A DNA stretch of 64,000 nt from Gnetum montanum. Its lineage: Eukaryota; Streptophyta; Gnetopsida; Gnetales; Gnetaceae. Positions 22,903-34,984 of the stretch are shown in pieces; positions within the stretch are counted from its first letter, which is position 1; every line of letters starts with the position of its first letter. Both the position numbers and the translations under genes were made by a program. The stretch covers positions 126,076-190,075 of the forward strand of contig MNCI01010786.1 in the NCBI GenBank assembly GCA_015680685.1. The letters run 5' to 3'. The notes under the pieces are model-generated. The model was not told the origin of the DNA and ran no database searches. It saw only the letters and a program-made list of their open reading frames with translations.

Positions 22903-23815
22903 TGTGGGAACATCCCTTCTAATTCCCTTATTCTCTTCCCTACATGTAGTTTTTATAGGTTTTAGGCTCTATGGAGATGTCTTAGAGGTCAAGGAGACAT
23001 CTTATTTGGAAGTTGGGATTTCACAAGAGATGTCTAGCACATGCAAGAGATGTCTTGAAATTTATGGAGACATCTCTATGTGTCTCAAACTGGTAGGACA
23101 TCTCTAGGAGGAGACAATTCACCCATGAAGGAAACATCTCCCAAACCTAGGAGACATCTCTCCTAAAAGACGTGTTTTGATACAAGACATCCTAGGGAGA
23201 TTTGTGATGACCCATACAATTGGGGAAATTTCTATAATTGCATGTTCTAATTCGAGAAACGGTCAAGAGAATATGGAAAAAGATGGAAACAACTGAAGAA
23301 CCTCAAGATAAAGCTACAAAAAGGTTTCTTAGGTATCTTGCCTTGTTTTGCTCATAAATATTGGTGTGTTTCATGCTTGTATGACCATGAAATCATGGAG
23401 AGATGTGATGTCATGTAAGTTCATGTGTTGATCTTGAGAAAGAGTGTGAGAGCACATTTAGTAAGTGCATATGTGGTTGCAACTCCAAGGTCAATTGTGC
23501 AGTGTGTTGTCTTATGTATTATTGGTCTTAATTGTGAGTTGAGATCTCAGTCCTAGGTTGCAGAAGAGAATCTTCATTAGTTGTGTCTTGCATTGAGAAC
23601 AACCATTATGTGATTGTAGAGCCTCATGCTTTGTAGCATCATTTGAGTATTGCGAGTGTTCTAGATGTTTTGTAGGTTATGGAATCCTATTATAATCTTC
23701 TCTTTCATTAATTAAAGATAGCTAGTTTTCTAGCAAATTATTTATCTTTTCATAATATCTGGATTTAGTAGGTTTGAATGAGATTTTTCATTAGAGTGAA
23801 CATACTCCAACTAAT
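22903..23815 (+). repeat. 5' LTR, family 2 plus copy (about 913 bp)
   Basis: Starts TGTGGGAACATCCC, aligning with TGTAGGGACACC at 34985. The end is set near ACTAA before a degraded PBS, by alignment with the minus copy. The first 300 bases hold many GAGATGTC/GACATCTC words in both orientations. Confidence 0.75.
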
Positions 23816-23879
23816 TATTCATATTAAAGAATTAGCTTGATTGTTATTTGTGCTTGGTTGTAGGTTTTTTCAAATTTAG

Positions 23880-25138
23880 ATGGTGCCTAAGAAGAAATAG
23901 GTACATGCCATGAATAAAGACATGGAGATCATGAAGTCTACCTTCCAACTTATGGTTACTGAGTTGGATGAAATCAATGCATAGGTGGGTAGGAATGTAA
24001 GTCTTGGTTGTATTCCAACACATGGATATGATGAGCATTCATGTTCGAATGGTGATGAAGAAGTTTCATAGCCTAATGGAGACAGAATGGATGAAGAGGA
24101 AGAACAATCTAGCTATGAGAGTGTAGGAACTCATTAGTGAAGAATTCCAATGAAAGGGAATCCTATTTCTCATATGAAAATTCTAACGGCTGTGATAGTA
24201 AAAACTACTTCTTCTCTTGGCAAGGTAGACATGGAAGCCAAGGTAAGGCTTGCTAGAGCATTCTGTAATGATGCAAAACTCTCATACATTGATTTGAAGA
24301 CTTTGAATGGTGTAGATGGGACCAATACTTTTTCAAGTTAGCTAAAGGCACTTGACAAGTATTTTGAGTTGGAAGAGTTAATAAATCACTTGGGGGTACT
24401 TATTGCCAAATCCAAATTAGAAAGAATGGCTTCTACTTGGTGGGAAAAGAAGAACCAAGGTTATGAAAGATAAAATGGTCAACCCATCAAATATTGAAAT
24501 ATAATAAAATATAGGTTAAGAAGAAAATTTGAATAGCCACATCAAAGACAAGAGACCATCATGAAGTTGAAATTCCTAAGGCAAGGTGACAAGGTTGTCA
24601 AATAATTCTACATCAAATTTTTGATCTATTTCATCAAGCTAAAGTGAATTGGGAGGAGTATAAACAAGCTTTAATCTTTTTAGAAGGTCTCAAAATGACA
24701 TATCAACAAGAGTTTTCCTTTTATGAGCCACAAACTCTTGATGAGACTTATGATTTAGCATTCAAGGTAGAAAAGAAACTAAGAAGATTTGGAAATAGGA
24801 GAAAACAAGCTTCCAAGGAGAAGAAAAAGGGATCCAAGTTCAAATCTAAAGATAAGGATGCTAGTCATGACAAGAAGATAGAGAAGGGCAAAGCTAAGAA
24901 GGACCAAGACAAGGGAGGCAAGGGTTAAGGTAGTAGCTCATCCAAGATTTAATGCTTCAAGTATGAATAATGGGGACATAAGTAATATGAATTTCCACTT
25001 CATAAGGTAGCCAAGGGCAAAGATGTGCAAACCATGGAGGTGGAGAAGACATCAAGCCAAGCTCTTTAGAGAGGCAATCCTAATGTTCCCAAGATTAAAG
25101 AAGTACCTAAATTAAATTTTTGTGCATTCATTGGAAGT
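23880..25138 (+). pseudogene. Gag, family 2 plus copy, degenerate
   Basis: Starts at ATG 23880 (MVPKKK), as the minus copy does at 62913 (MVHRKKH). Parts in order: a helical N-terminus; an acidic linker (about 24060-24120); the capsid core with AKLSYIDLKTLNGVDGTNTF (about 24275-24335), ASTWWEKKNQGYER and NWEEYKQALIFLEGLK (24644-24700); a Lys-rich nucleocapsid (24780-24930); and a zinc-knuckle remnant CFKYE..GHK..EFP (about 24957-25000) in which two Cys are lost. Several stops interrupt it. Confidence 0.75.
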
Positions 25139-25244
25139 ATGAATAGAGGGGAACATCCTACTAGGAAATTGTTATTTCATATTAGAGCTATAAATTTTCA
25201 TAGTGAGGAATGGATTCATGTTTTGATTGATGGGGGAGCCCAAG
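25139..25244 (+). pseudogene. Protease N-terminus, family 2 plus copy, split by insertion
   Basis: WIHVLIDGGAQ carries the aspartic protease catalytic motif as D-G-G (D-G-A or D-S-G is usual), as does the minus copy (YILIDGGVQGNAIS). The family 3 element entered right after this motif. The target site CCAAG is at 25240-25244 and again at 32240-32244, where the protein resumes with NVISSKVVVRFGLVTN. Confidence 0.75.
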
Positions 25245-26020
25245 TGATGAGCCATGATATCACGTACGCAATATTGCAGCCTGCTGAGAGTTCTATAAAT
25301 AAGAGGAAGCTTTCCATGTTTTCTCCATCTAAATCTAGACCCTTAGCCAAACTATAGCAGTTTTACCATTCCAGAGTTAGAATAATTTCGATGTGCCTGT
25401 AGTAGGAGTCTCAAAGTGAATGAATCTTTATTCGAGCAAATTGTACCTAAGCACACTTTTGTGTACAGCAATAAAGACGAACTTTCTGATAAACCTTGCA
25501 GCATGCGGACTAAGCTAAATAGGATTAATTATTGTTAAATATTTAAATGATTTCTTAGATAATTAATCTCTCTCAACCCTTGACTCTCCTAGTTAAGTGC
25601 ATTCACTACGACCGCTTCGAGCATGTGTGTAATGCTTGGTAACCCAGTAACGATTAGTGTTTGGTATTCCTAGTAGCATTCCACTGGTTCAAGGTGTGTA
25701 CGGCAAGTGGAAACAGATACTAGTGCTAGGACAATTAGAACTTAGTTAGTGAATAGTTAGCAAAAGTTAGTAACTTAGTTCTCTTCACCCTTTCCTATTA
25801 GCATAGGCATTAAAAAAATAAAAGACATAAAAATCACATGCCTTAATTTTACTTAACAATACAACTGTGACAATACAAGTATGTTTGGGAAGACAACGAT
25901 TGATTAACCTTAAGTGTTCCATTAGGGCGCGTAAGCACTTAGTCCTTGGAGTTCAATTGGATCACACGTGAAATGCTCGTATTTGTATGGTTTAGTGTAG
26001 GGGTACCTAGCCACTCATCA
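25245..26020 (+). repeat. 5' LTR, family 3 copy 2 (776 bp)
   Basis: TGATGAGCC...CCACTCATCA, followed by the PBS. The palindromic block at its start is shortened to one ATATCACGTACGC word. A TATA box CTATAAATA is at 25293-25301. Confidence 0.9.
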
Positions 26021-26021
26021 T

Positions 26022-26039
26022 TGGCGCCGTTGCCAGGGA
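26022..26039 (+). other. PBS for tRNA-Asp, family 3 copy 2
   Basis: TGGCGCCGTTGCCAGGGA starts one base after the LTR and matches the complement of the plant tRNA-Asp(GUC) 3' end with one change. It is the best-kept PBS in the window and fixes the primer for this family and the related Athila-like element. Confidence 0.9.
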
Positions 26040-26165
26040 CTTAGTTTTCTGTGCACTACGTAGAACATAGGAAATCATCCACATCGTTGGGATGCTAGAA
26101 CAAACCCTTAGGGTTAATCACAAGAAAATAAGATAATGGTAAGTAGCATACCAAATAAGACAACA

Positions 26166-28510
26166 ATGTCTTCTTCTTCGCACAAAAGCATTTCACCGCC
26201 TAAGAACAACACAAGAGATAGTTGGTGGCACAACACACGTAACCTAGATCCGCTAGTTCCTCAATAGTTTCAGGTAGTGTATACTCATCACGATGAGTAT
26301 ATACCTGACTTTACCTTTATTCTCCATCAAGATGAACAACTGTGTTGGAGAGACTTTCAGGGTAACATAGTGTTTCTCCCAGATCGAGTAGTCCCTAACA
26401 TGCTCCTTCGTGCTCTTACACAAATAGGCATGTCGCAGTTATACACAGAATACATTGCATGTGATTATGACATAAGGGATTACCATCCCACAGTGGTGCA
26501 ATGTCAAAGGGACTTGTGGCAGGAGAGATACTATACATCGATGAAGGACAAAGAACCCCATAACGTCCCACACATTTTAACTAAAATCAGAGATGGTGAA
26601 CCAATTCCAATAGGTTCTCCATCAAATGATGTTCCACCTCCTAATGATAGTGAGGATGTGATGTATCAGAACCTTCACTCCACGATTCACAACCCTGGTT
26701 TTGATCCCCAAAAACACCAACTGTTCAATGAGGGAACACAAACACATAATGAGGGTGGGTAGTCTGCTTGTCATCACGATCGAGGCCGAGACCACTGAAG
26801 AGAAGGTGGGAAACATTTTTATGGTGATGTTTCTTCCCCCTCTTCACCTTCATCATCACATTCACCCTCTTCTTCTATATCAGGATGCAGTCATAAAGAA
26901 CCTAACTATGAGGATAAGGGTAAACAGAGTGAGAAACCTCGACGAGAGAGTCAAGAATGAGGACAAGGCAATTCTAGAGAATCACGACATAAAAGGGAAA
27001 GTAGGGAACCACGTAGGCATCATAGAAGCTATGAGAGAAATGACCATGAAGAATTCCTACTTGCAACCCAAAGCATGTTAGACATCACGGAGGCTATAAG
27101 AATATCCACAAGGCACTAAAAAGAGAGCAGGATCAAAAGACTAGACATGAATAATATCCTACAATTTGAGGGGGGATACAATGCTGATCCTCAGAACCAT
27201 TTATAGGAATTTCATGATGCATGTGCCCTGCAGAACATTGAGAATGAGTGGAAAAAATTAAATTTTTTCCCAAGGACACTCATAAAAGAAGCAGAAAGTT
27301 GGTATTGGTCCTTAGAACCGGAATCCATTCGCAGGTGGAGTACGATGCTAGAACTATTTAACGATAAATATCAAATGTACTCCCAAGTATCCAACTTGCA
27401 GAAGCAAATCCAGGGATGGAACCAGGGAAATCACGAACCCTTGGATGATACCATGGGTTGATATTATGCATTGTTACATCGTTGCTCGGGCCATGGTTAT
27501 GCACAATGGGATCAACTACGCCATCTCGTAGATGGGCTTAGACATGAAACTAGGAGAACCCTTGGAACATATGCCCAAGGGAGATTGTCAGAGCTTAGGT
27601 CCCATCAGGTTCATAGATTGTTGGAGCAAGTAGCTAAGGAAGAAGGGGAGCTACATAAGAGAGAAAGTGTGGAAGAGTACAACCACGATCCTTCCCTCCA
27701 AAAAAGCGAAGTGAGATTCTGTGAGGAGGAGGAAAAGTCACCACTTGAAGAGATGGTGAATAGAAAAATCTTGCCACTTCAAAAATTAACAATAGAAGTG
27801 TCAGCAAAGGTACATCAAATGTGGGACTCCTTAGATAGAGATTTGAAGTCATCCTTAAAATCATAGAGGAGTCTAAGGAGCGAAGTAGTGACTATGATAA
27901 AAAGAAAAAGAGGGATTTGGACCATGCACGTAACAAAGGTAAGGGTAAAATGGCCATTACCAAAGAGGTTGTGGATTCTGATATAGATGATGAAGGTGGA
28001 TGTGAGATATGTCAATATGACCATCCTAAGGGATGTTTCCCAATAATCTCACATCTGCAAGAGTTTGGGGTGTATGCACTTAACCCACAACTTAACAAAT
28101 GGAAAGCACCCCGAAGGTTACCTTATCCCCAAGGTAACCCAAGGCAATTCCACCAACCATTAACATATTATCCAAGTGGAACTCCACAAAAACCTATTGA
28201 GCAACACCAGTAGTGGCAATACCCACAGTCATGGGGGATGCCACCGCCAAGGCAACAATACCCTTACCAGCAACCAAATCCATATGGCTATTACATGCAG
28301 CAGCCAGTCTCTCCTAGTGACTCTGCTGGTCACATGACACCACAACATCACTACCAGGCTCAGGAGTATTATAGGACTCATTCTCTTGAAAGAGATAACC
28401 CACAAACATACCATCCTCCAAACCCATCCATGACTCTTACACCAATAGCTCTACTACCACCCGCTCCAGCAATGCAAGGGGAACTCCCCACTCAACTGTA
28501 GCAATTTAAT
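26166..28510 (+). pseudogene. Gag, family 3 copy 2, lightly to moderately degenerate
   Basis: Starts at ATG 26166 (MSSSSHKS). Parts in order: the N-terminal domain YTHHDEYIPDFTFILHQDE (open from 26277); a basic Arg/His/Ser region with poly-Ser (26760-26880); the capsid core with LQNIENEWKKL, ESWYWSLEPE and LFNDKYQMYS (27225-27380); RCSGHGYAQWDQLRHLVDGL and a helical region (27471-27866); a Cys/His segment GCEICQYDHPKGCF (28000-28040); and a Pro/Gln/Tyr-rich tail (28100-28500). About a dozen stops break it, mostly at expected Gln or Trp positions. It is the clearest version of the Gag shared with the Athila-like element. Confidence 0.8.
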
Positions 28511-29194
28511 GCTATGAGAGTTGTGAGCCTTCAACCCTCTGCTGGTTCTAATAACCATACAAAGAGAAGACCTTTCTTCAAAACTAACAATCCAAACAAC
28601 CTCTCACTACCACAAGTGGTTGAGCCTATGCCCACTCCTCCATCAAATAAGTCTTCGGAGCTCCCTTCAAACCAAAACCAGAGCTCAACGAACATGGTTA
28701 TGTTAACGCATGTCGTTACTAACTGGATAAAGGTGGGCCACCTTCCCAAGAAATTCTTTGACCCTAGAAGCCCTTTAATATATCTCCAAGTCATTGGGAA
28801 TGAACCTTGTAAAGCTCTTCTTGACTTAGTTTCCAAAGTCAACTTAATATCACAAGAGATGTACAAAGCCTAGAACTTGCCTCCACTAAAGAAGAGCAAT
28901 ATTCGTTTTGAGCTGGCTGACCAGTCCATCATTGTTCCCTTGGGACTGGTGGAGGACATCGTTACCACTGTGTGTGGGTGGTCATACCCAACTAATTTTC
29001 CAATGATACAAGTGAACAATGACAAAGGGGACTTCCCAATAATCATGGGGAGGGCATGGCTAAGTACCATAAATGCATGCCTAGGAATCCACGATCTTTC
29101 CTTGGAAATATCTAAAGAAAACACTTTTGGGAAGATTGAGAAGAAGAAAGTTCCATGCATCACACATAGTGATATAGAGAGTGATGGTGTATAG
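28511..29194 (+). pseudogene. Aspartic protease, family 3 copy 2
   Basis: Two open segments (28514-28873 and 28877-29194) are separated by one stop at the W/Q position after YKA. ALLDLVSKVNLIS near 28815-28850 keeps the catalytic Asp, but the usual Gly-Ala after it has become Val-Ser, so activity is doubtful. LGLVEDIVTTVCGWSYP and IIMGRAWLSTINACLGIHD follow. In length and order it matches copy 1 (DLGAA intact there). Confidence 0.8.
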
Positions 29195-31490
29195 GAATGT
29201 TTAGCACTGCCTGCATGCAACTAGTGTGCCTAGGAAGTTAACATCCAAAAGTGCCTGTATGTAGCAACTACACAACAAGAAAACACCCATTGGTTGACAA
29301 CTAATCAAAAGAGCAACTCATCAATGTGCATGGAACTAACTGAGGGAACAACTTGTACTCATGTCAAAAGCATAGATACATTGGAGCAAGAGTGTTGCCA
29401 ACTTCCAATCCTTAACCTAAAAACATCAATAGGGGAAAGCTAGCAATTTCCAAAACCTGCAAACAAATGCTTCGATAAGAGCATGCTAGTCAGTGTGCAA
29501 CAGACCAAACCTTATCATGAATCTACAATGGTTAATGCACAGTGCACATCAGAGAAAGAACAACCTCACTCATTATTTTGGATCTCTCCCTTCCAACTTA
29601 GTCATGGGGGAGATGGCCACCTATGCTGATCAATTGAGGCCCTTAGTTCCTTTTTAAGTTTTTGTTTTACAAATTTCTTTAAATTTTCTTGTTTTTTTTG
29701 TGACATCGTTCATAATTTTTCTTTTATTTGTTTGTGTGTGTGTGTATGTGTGTGTGTGTGTTTATCCATTTTGTTAAGTTTGTCACCTAATAAGTGCTCC
29801 TGATGATGGTATGAACTGTATTCTATTAGTTTGCTAATGTTTGGTTTTTACCTTTAGGTTATAATGTTGATACTAAGGTATGGTTCTTTGATATAGCAGG
29901 CAATGAGTTCACATCATCCATGCATCCATAAATTTCTATGGTCTCTCTTGGCATGGAACTGTACAGTCCCTTTCCTTAACTAATAATAACTATCAACAAA
30001 TCGGTGACTAGGCATTTCTCAAACTATAGAAGGACTCAAGGATTGAAAAGGGTGTGACTTCAAGGGGACTTAATACATTTGTGTTGGCCATTCCCTTTGC
30101 TGCTTGGATGTTTTTATTCTTGAGTTTTTCTTACCGTTTTGAAATTACCCCATTATTGGGAAGCTGAGCAAATAAAAATAATTAGTCTTTGCATGGTGTG
30201 GTTCTCATGCAAAAACACAAAAAAAATTGGGAATTCAAAGCACACCCCTTAGACGAAATAATCATTTGGGCTACAAGCACTAGTTATGGGACTAAATAAA
30301 CATGTTTTCTCTAACCAAGGCCCTTCCTCACTTCCTACTTTCCCCTTTCTTGTTTCATTGGAATGGTGGTGACTCTTTGATGGAGGCATTCTTGTTACTT
30401 CAGGTGGATGGATTAGCCGAATGTATTAATGCGAAGTCACTAGATGTGGATTGTTTGAGGCTAGATTTTGAATGAGATCTACCAAGTCACATTAATCATT
30501 AATACACAAGGGGCTATACACCACCTTGTTCTTGAGATTCCATTCCATTCCCTTCTTTCCATCGTTCTTCCTCCATTGTTCACCTCATTGTCAGTTCTAT
30601 CAGTAGTCTATATTTTTTTGACGTATTGTTTTCTTTTTGGTAAACTCTTGTGGTTAAGACTTTAACGTTTTCTTCCAAATGAAATTTTCAGAGCCTACAG
30701 ACTCTTTGAATGTGGGAATGTCAGGGCATTAATGGCATGAGCCTGCTTTGGGGAGGACCCACTAACATTCCTAGTTGGTGCATCAGTTAATTTCTTTCCC
30801 TTAAACATTTTCATAATCAATTTCTGTCTTGTTCATTTCCATCTCCAACATCCATTTCATCAACATTATAGTTGTCTCTTTTTCTCCATCTTTCGTATTC
30901 CTTAATCTTTTCCCATTCTCTCACTACTGGAGGTTCACTCTTAGTCATGGGGGTCCTAGTCCAATTTTTTCGATTTTCTTCTAACCCCTATACCTTGGGT
31001 AGTCACCATTATTATATCTCCAGAATCCACCTTAGCCATATCACAACTCAGCTAATGGACCTTACACTGAGGCAAGGTATCAACTGCATTGTGATTCATT
31101 TATCCTTGCTAATATAAGACTATGTTGTATGCGCAAATGGTAATCATACAACAATGGATTGGATATAGAGGGAACACTTGGAATGGATCAGTGCTAAAGT
31201 AGTATGCAAGGAACAAGATTGATGGCGTGCTTATGGATGGACAATGAAAGACACAATCTGGGCATTGGTAGCAATAGACTTCTTCTTCTCTCTCTTTCTC
31301 TCTCTGCACTGCCAAATAAGGGTAGATGTCAAATGTGTATAGTGTTCACCCTTGTTTTCATGAACACTAATTTTGTCATGTATTGTAATGATGATCCGTT
31401 CACATGTCACCCCATTCACCATTAGTGTCATTCAAGTTAATAATCCCATACCTTCCCAATATTTTGTAAGGAACTCGAGGATGCATTTTC
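29195..31490 (+). other. Long non-coding tail of family 3 copy 2
   Basis: Homologous to 11468-13531 throughout, with the same T-rich tract (29650-29720), a (TG)n microsatellite (29733-29760), and the block around TGGAACTGTACAGTCCC-like sequence near 29955. No coding signature on either strand. Confidence 0.75.
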
Positions 31491-31507
31491 ATTCAGTCAT
31501 GGGGGTA
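31491..31507 (+). other. Polypurine tract region, family 3 copy 2
   Basis: CAGTCATGGGGGTA just before the 3' LTR, identical in its core to copy 1. Confidence 0.7.
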
Positions 31508-32239
31508 TGATGATAAATAAGAGGCGAATTTCCCTATTTTCTCCATCTAGATCTAGACCCTTAGCCAAACTATAGAATTTTTACCATTCTAGAGTTAGAA
31601 TATTTTCCATGTGCCCACAATAGGAGTCTCAAAGTGAATGGATATTTATTCGAGAAAATTGTACCTGAGCACACATTTGTGTATGGCAATAAAGATGAAC
31701 TTTCTTATAAACCGTATAGCATACGGACTAAGCTAAATAGGATTTAACTATTGTTAAATGTTTAAATTCTTTCTTAGATAATTAATCTCTCTCAACCCTT
31801 GACTCTCCTAGTTAAGTGCATTCAGTACGACCACTTCGAGCACGTGTATAATGCTTGGTAACCCAGTAACGAGTAGCATTTGGTAATCCTAGTAGCATTG
31901 CACTGGTTCAGGGTGTGTATGACAAGTTGGAATGGATACTGGTGCTAGGACAATTAGAACTTAGTTAGTGAATAGTTAGCGAAAGTTAGTCACTTAGTTC
32001 TCTTCACCCTTCCCTATTAGCATAGGCGTTAAAAAGATAAAAGACATAAAAATCACATGCCTCAAGCTTACTTAACCATACAACCATGACAATACAAGTA
32101 AGTTTGTGAAGACAGCGATTAATTAACCTTAAGTATTCCATTAGGACGCATAAGCACTTAGTCCTTGGAGTTCCACCAGATCGTGCATGCAATGCTTGTA
32201 TTCATATGGTTGAGTATAGGGATACCTCGCCACTCATCA
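31508..32239 (+). repeat. 3' LTR, family 3 copy 2 (732 bp, internally deleted)
   Basis: Starts TGATGATAAATAAGAGG. Compared with the 5' LTR, the palindromic block and the front half of the TATA word are missing (about 45 bases). The end, CCACTCATCA, and TSD CCAAG are intact. Confidence 0.85.
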
Positions 32240-32244
32240 CCAAG

Positions 32245-32700
32245 GAAATGTTATTTCTTCTAAGGTAGTTGTTAGATTAGGTTTGGTAACTAATCCTTAT
32301 CCTAGAGCCTATAAAGTGCATTAGTTGTCTAGAGATTTTCCTCAAGAGGTAAGGGAACAATATACCTTATAATTTAAAATTAGAAGTTTTCATGATGTTG
32401 TAAAGTATGATATTCTTCCAATAGATTGTGCTTATGTAATTCTTGATCAACCTTGGAATTTTGACAATGATGCTTTGTTTGATGAAGCAAGAAATGTATG
32501 AAATGTAGCTAGATCTAATGGAATCCATGAATTGATTCCCAAGATACCTAAATAAGTGAGGCAACAAAGCTCAGTTAATGCTTCCTTAATCCTTCTAAAA
32601 GAGAGGAAATACATTAAGAAACATGATGAAATAGGTTTTGGATTTGTTGTTATATCAATAGTTACTCTTAACCATGATGTTTTGTAGGTTGAACTTCCTA
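32245..32700 (+). pseudogene. Protease C-terminal part, family 2 plus copy
   Basis: Resumes the reading cut at 25244: NVISSKVVVRFGLVTNPYP, then LSRDFPQEV, KIRSFHDVVKYDILPIDCAYVIL (the second conserved protease region), then a Ser/Lys-rich linker. The minus copy has the same order at 42717-43043. Several stops are present. Confidence 0.7.
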
Positions 32701-33480
32701 CATGTGTACGAGGCTTGAAAGAGGAAGAGCACTTGGATCACTTACAAATGATGTGTCTTAAATTGGATGGAGGCATAGTTGGTAATCAATGTGAAGAAAA
32801 GTCATTTCTTCAAGAGAGGAATCACATATTTGGGGCATGTGATTTCTAAAATTCAAATTTGGGTGAAAGCCACCAAGGTAAACGCTACTATGGATTCACC
32901 AACTCCTAAGAATGTTGGGGAGATAAGATCATTCCTTGGTTTATCAAGTTTTTATAAATAGTTCATAAAAAATTTCAATGGTATTTTTTGGCCTATGTTT
33001 TCTTTGTTAAAGAAAATAAAGATTTCAAGTGGAATAATGAAATCCAAGGAAGCTTTGACTTGTTAAAAGTAAAAATAACCAATGAACTAGTGCTTACATC
33101 GTAGATTTTCATAAGCTTTTTCAGGTAGAGGTGGATGCAAGTGAACTTGTCATTGGTGGGGTACTTTTGCAAGAAGGTAAGCCTATTTCTTTCTTTTTTG
33201 AAAAGTTGAATAAGGAAAACAATATAGCATATATGAGAAGGAGTTGTGCACTATTCTTCAAGTAATCAAGCATTGGAGGAATTACTTATTGCTAAAGGAG
33301 TTCACTTTGATAATGGACCATAAAGCAATACAGTTTCTAAACTCTTAAAATAAGTTGAGTGCAAAGCATATGAAGTGGATTTCATAGTTGCAAGAGTTTA
33401 ATTTTCTATTGAAACAAAAAAGTGGAAAAGCCAATCTGGTGGCTAATGCATTGTCCAAGGTACATGTGGTGAATTTTAGC
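32701..33480 (+). pseudogene. Truncated RT and RNase H, family 2 plus copy
   Basis: Only the thumb end of RT survives: SHFFKRGITYLGHVIS, TPKNVGEIRSFLGLSSFYK (32800-32960). RNase H follows (VEVDASELVIGGVLLQEGKP near 33125-33185). The catalytic FxDD/YxDD segment upstream is absent, because the linker after protease joins directly to EEEHLDHLQMM. Stops and frame changes follow. An internal deletion before or after integration would explain this. Confidence 0.7.
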
Positions 33481-33689
33481 ATACCTCATGTGAAAGATAT
33501 GGATGATTTTGCTAATTTGTATGAGCATGATGTTGATTTTAGGCAAGTTTGAAGGAGTCCCAAAGTGCATTATTAAATAGGATAGACTAGTGGAGGAACT
33601 ATCATATTTAAGATGAATTATTATTTAATAATTAGAACGTATGTATTTCTAATTGTGATTTTAGAAAAGAAATATTTTGTTTTAAAAGC

Positions 33690-34840
33690 ATTGTAGTGAC
33701 ATGGTAGGTCACTTGGTTAGGGATAAAACATTGGAACTCATAGGTAGAAATTATTTTTGGCCTAGTATGGTAATTGAAGTTTTAAAATTTGTAAAGTATT
33801 TAAATTATGAGAATTTTAAGGGAGATAAAGGAGTGGATGGATATTGCATTCCTTTGACAATTCCCAAGGATCCATGGAAAAGAATGTCTATGGATTTTGT
33901 GAGTGATATCTCAAAAACCAAGAGTGAAAATGACACTATTTTTGTTGTTATGGATAGGTTCTTCAAGATGGCATACTTCATTCCATGAAAAAAGGTGAGT
34001 GATGCTTCTCATGTGGCAAATTTATTTTTCCATCATGTTGTGAAGTTGTATGAAATTCCTTTGAATATTATTAGTGATAGAGACTCCAAATTTTTTGGTC
34101 ATTTTTGGAGGTTCCTTTTGAAACTTCTGGAGACAAAATCTAATTTTTCTAATGCATATCATCCATAATTTAATGGCCAAATAAAGGAGGTGAATACATC
34201 CTTAATAAATATATTAATATGTTTGTCTAATGGCTAGCCAAACAAGTGGAAAAAATTGGTGTGTCATGCTAAGTTGTTATATAATAATGCTTTTCATGTT
34301 GCTATTGGTAAAAGCCAATTTGAAATGAACTATGATTTTTATCCAGAGATGGTGAACATCTTGAAGAGCTTGGATGATGATGCACAACTTAGTATTGATT
34401 TTATGCAAGAGTTGAAGGATCTCCATGCACAAGTGAAATCATATCTTAAGTGGAAGGTTGAAAAGAGAGTCCTCAAGAGGAATGAGGGCCAACATAAGCC
34501 AAATTTTACTACTAGTGACTTGGTTTGGATGTAATTTAAAAAGAAATGATTAAGAGGTGTCAACTTCTTAAAGTTAAAATCTAAGAAGATATGGCCTTTT
34601 AGAATTAAGATCAAGATTAATGATAATTCTTTTGAAATTAATTTACCAAATGATGTTGGTATGTATTTTGTATTTAATGTTTTAGATCTTGTACACTATC
34701 ATGGACTAGTTGATGAGAAGACCATACAAGGTAGCATCGATGAGTTGAAGGGGGTTATTGATCAATCCAAGTCTTCAATGAAGAGAAATAAAATTGTACT
34801 CAAAAGAAAAAAAAAGCTTTGATCATTCAAGGAGTGAAGA
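33690..34840 (+). pseudogene. Integrase, family 2 plus copy, degenerate
   Basis: The zinc-binding end is damaged: MVGHLVRDKTLELI keeps the His, but the CxxC is lost (KYLNYENFKG). The core shows MDFVSDI (first Asp, near 33895), IISDRDSKFFGHFW (second Asp, near 34075) and a Glu in GQIKEVN (near 34185). YNNAFHVAIGKSQFEMNYDF and FTTSDLVWM follow. The C-terminal WPFRIKIKINDNSFEINLP (about 34590-34650) is the GPY/F-like module, and LDLVHYHGLVDEKTI follows. No chromodomain is evident. Stops break it at several points. Confidence 0.8.
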
Positions 34841-34984
34841 GGCATGAGTACTTAATCCATTGGTAGGATCAATCTACTAATGATTTTGTATGAGTCCATG
34901 AGATCAACTTCATGATTTGGGAATCACATCAACCCCTACACCCTTATTCACATGAGTTTACTTTGTGAAGGGTGGAAGAGTTTG

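Larger units (their letters stand above)
25245..32239 (+). mobile_element. Non-autonomous gag-pro LTR element (family 3), copy 2, TSD CCAAG
   Basis: A complete 6995-bp insertion. Both LTRs begin TGATGA and end ACTCATCA, with TSD CCAAG on both sides. Inside are a well-preserved tRNA-Asp PBS, gag, protease, a non-coding tail of about 2.3 kb and a polypurine tract. As in copy 1, no RT, RNase H or integrase is present. This copy has longer open segments than copy 1. Its 3' LTR has lost about 45 bases close to its start. Confidence 0.9.

Noticed and set aside
11825-29760. (TG)n tracts as regulatory elements
   Set aside because: Ordinary microsatellites inherited by both family 3 copies (11825-11840 and 29733-29760). 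Nothing beyond simple repeat is evident.
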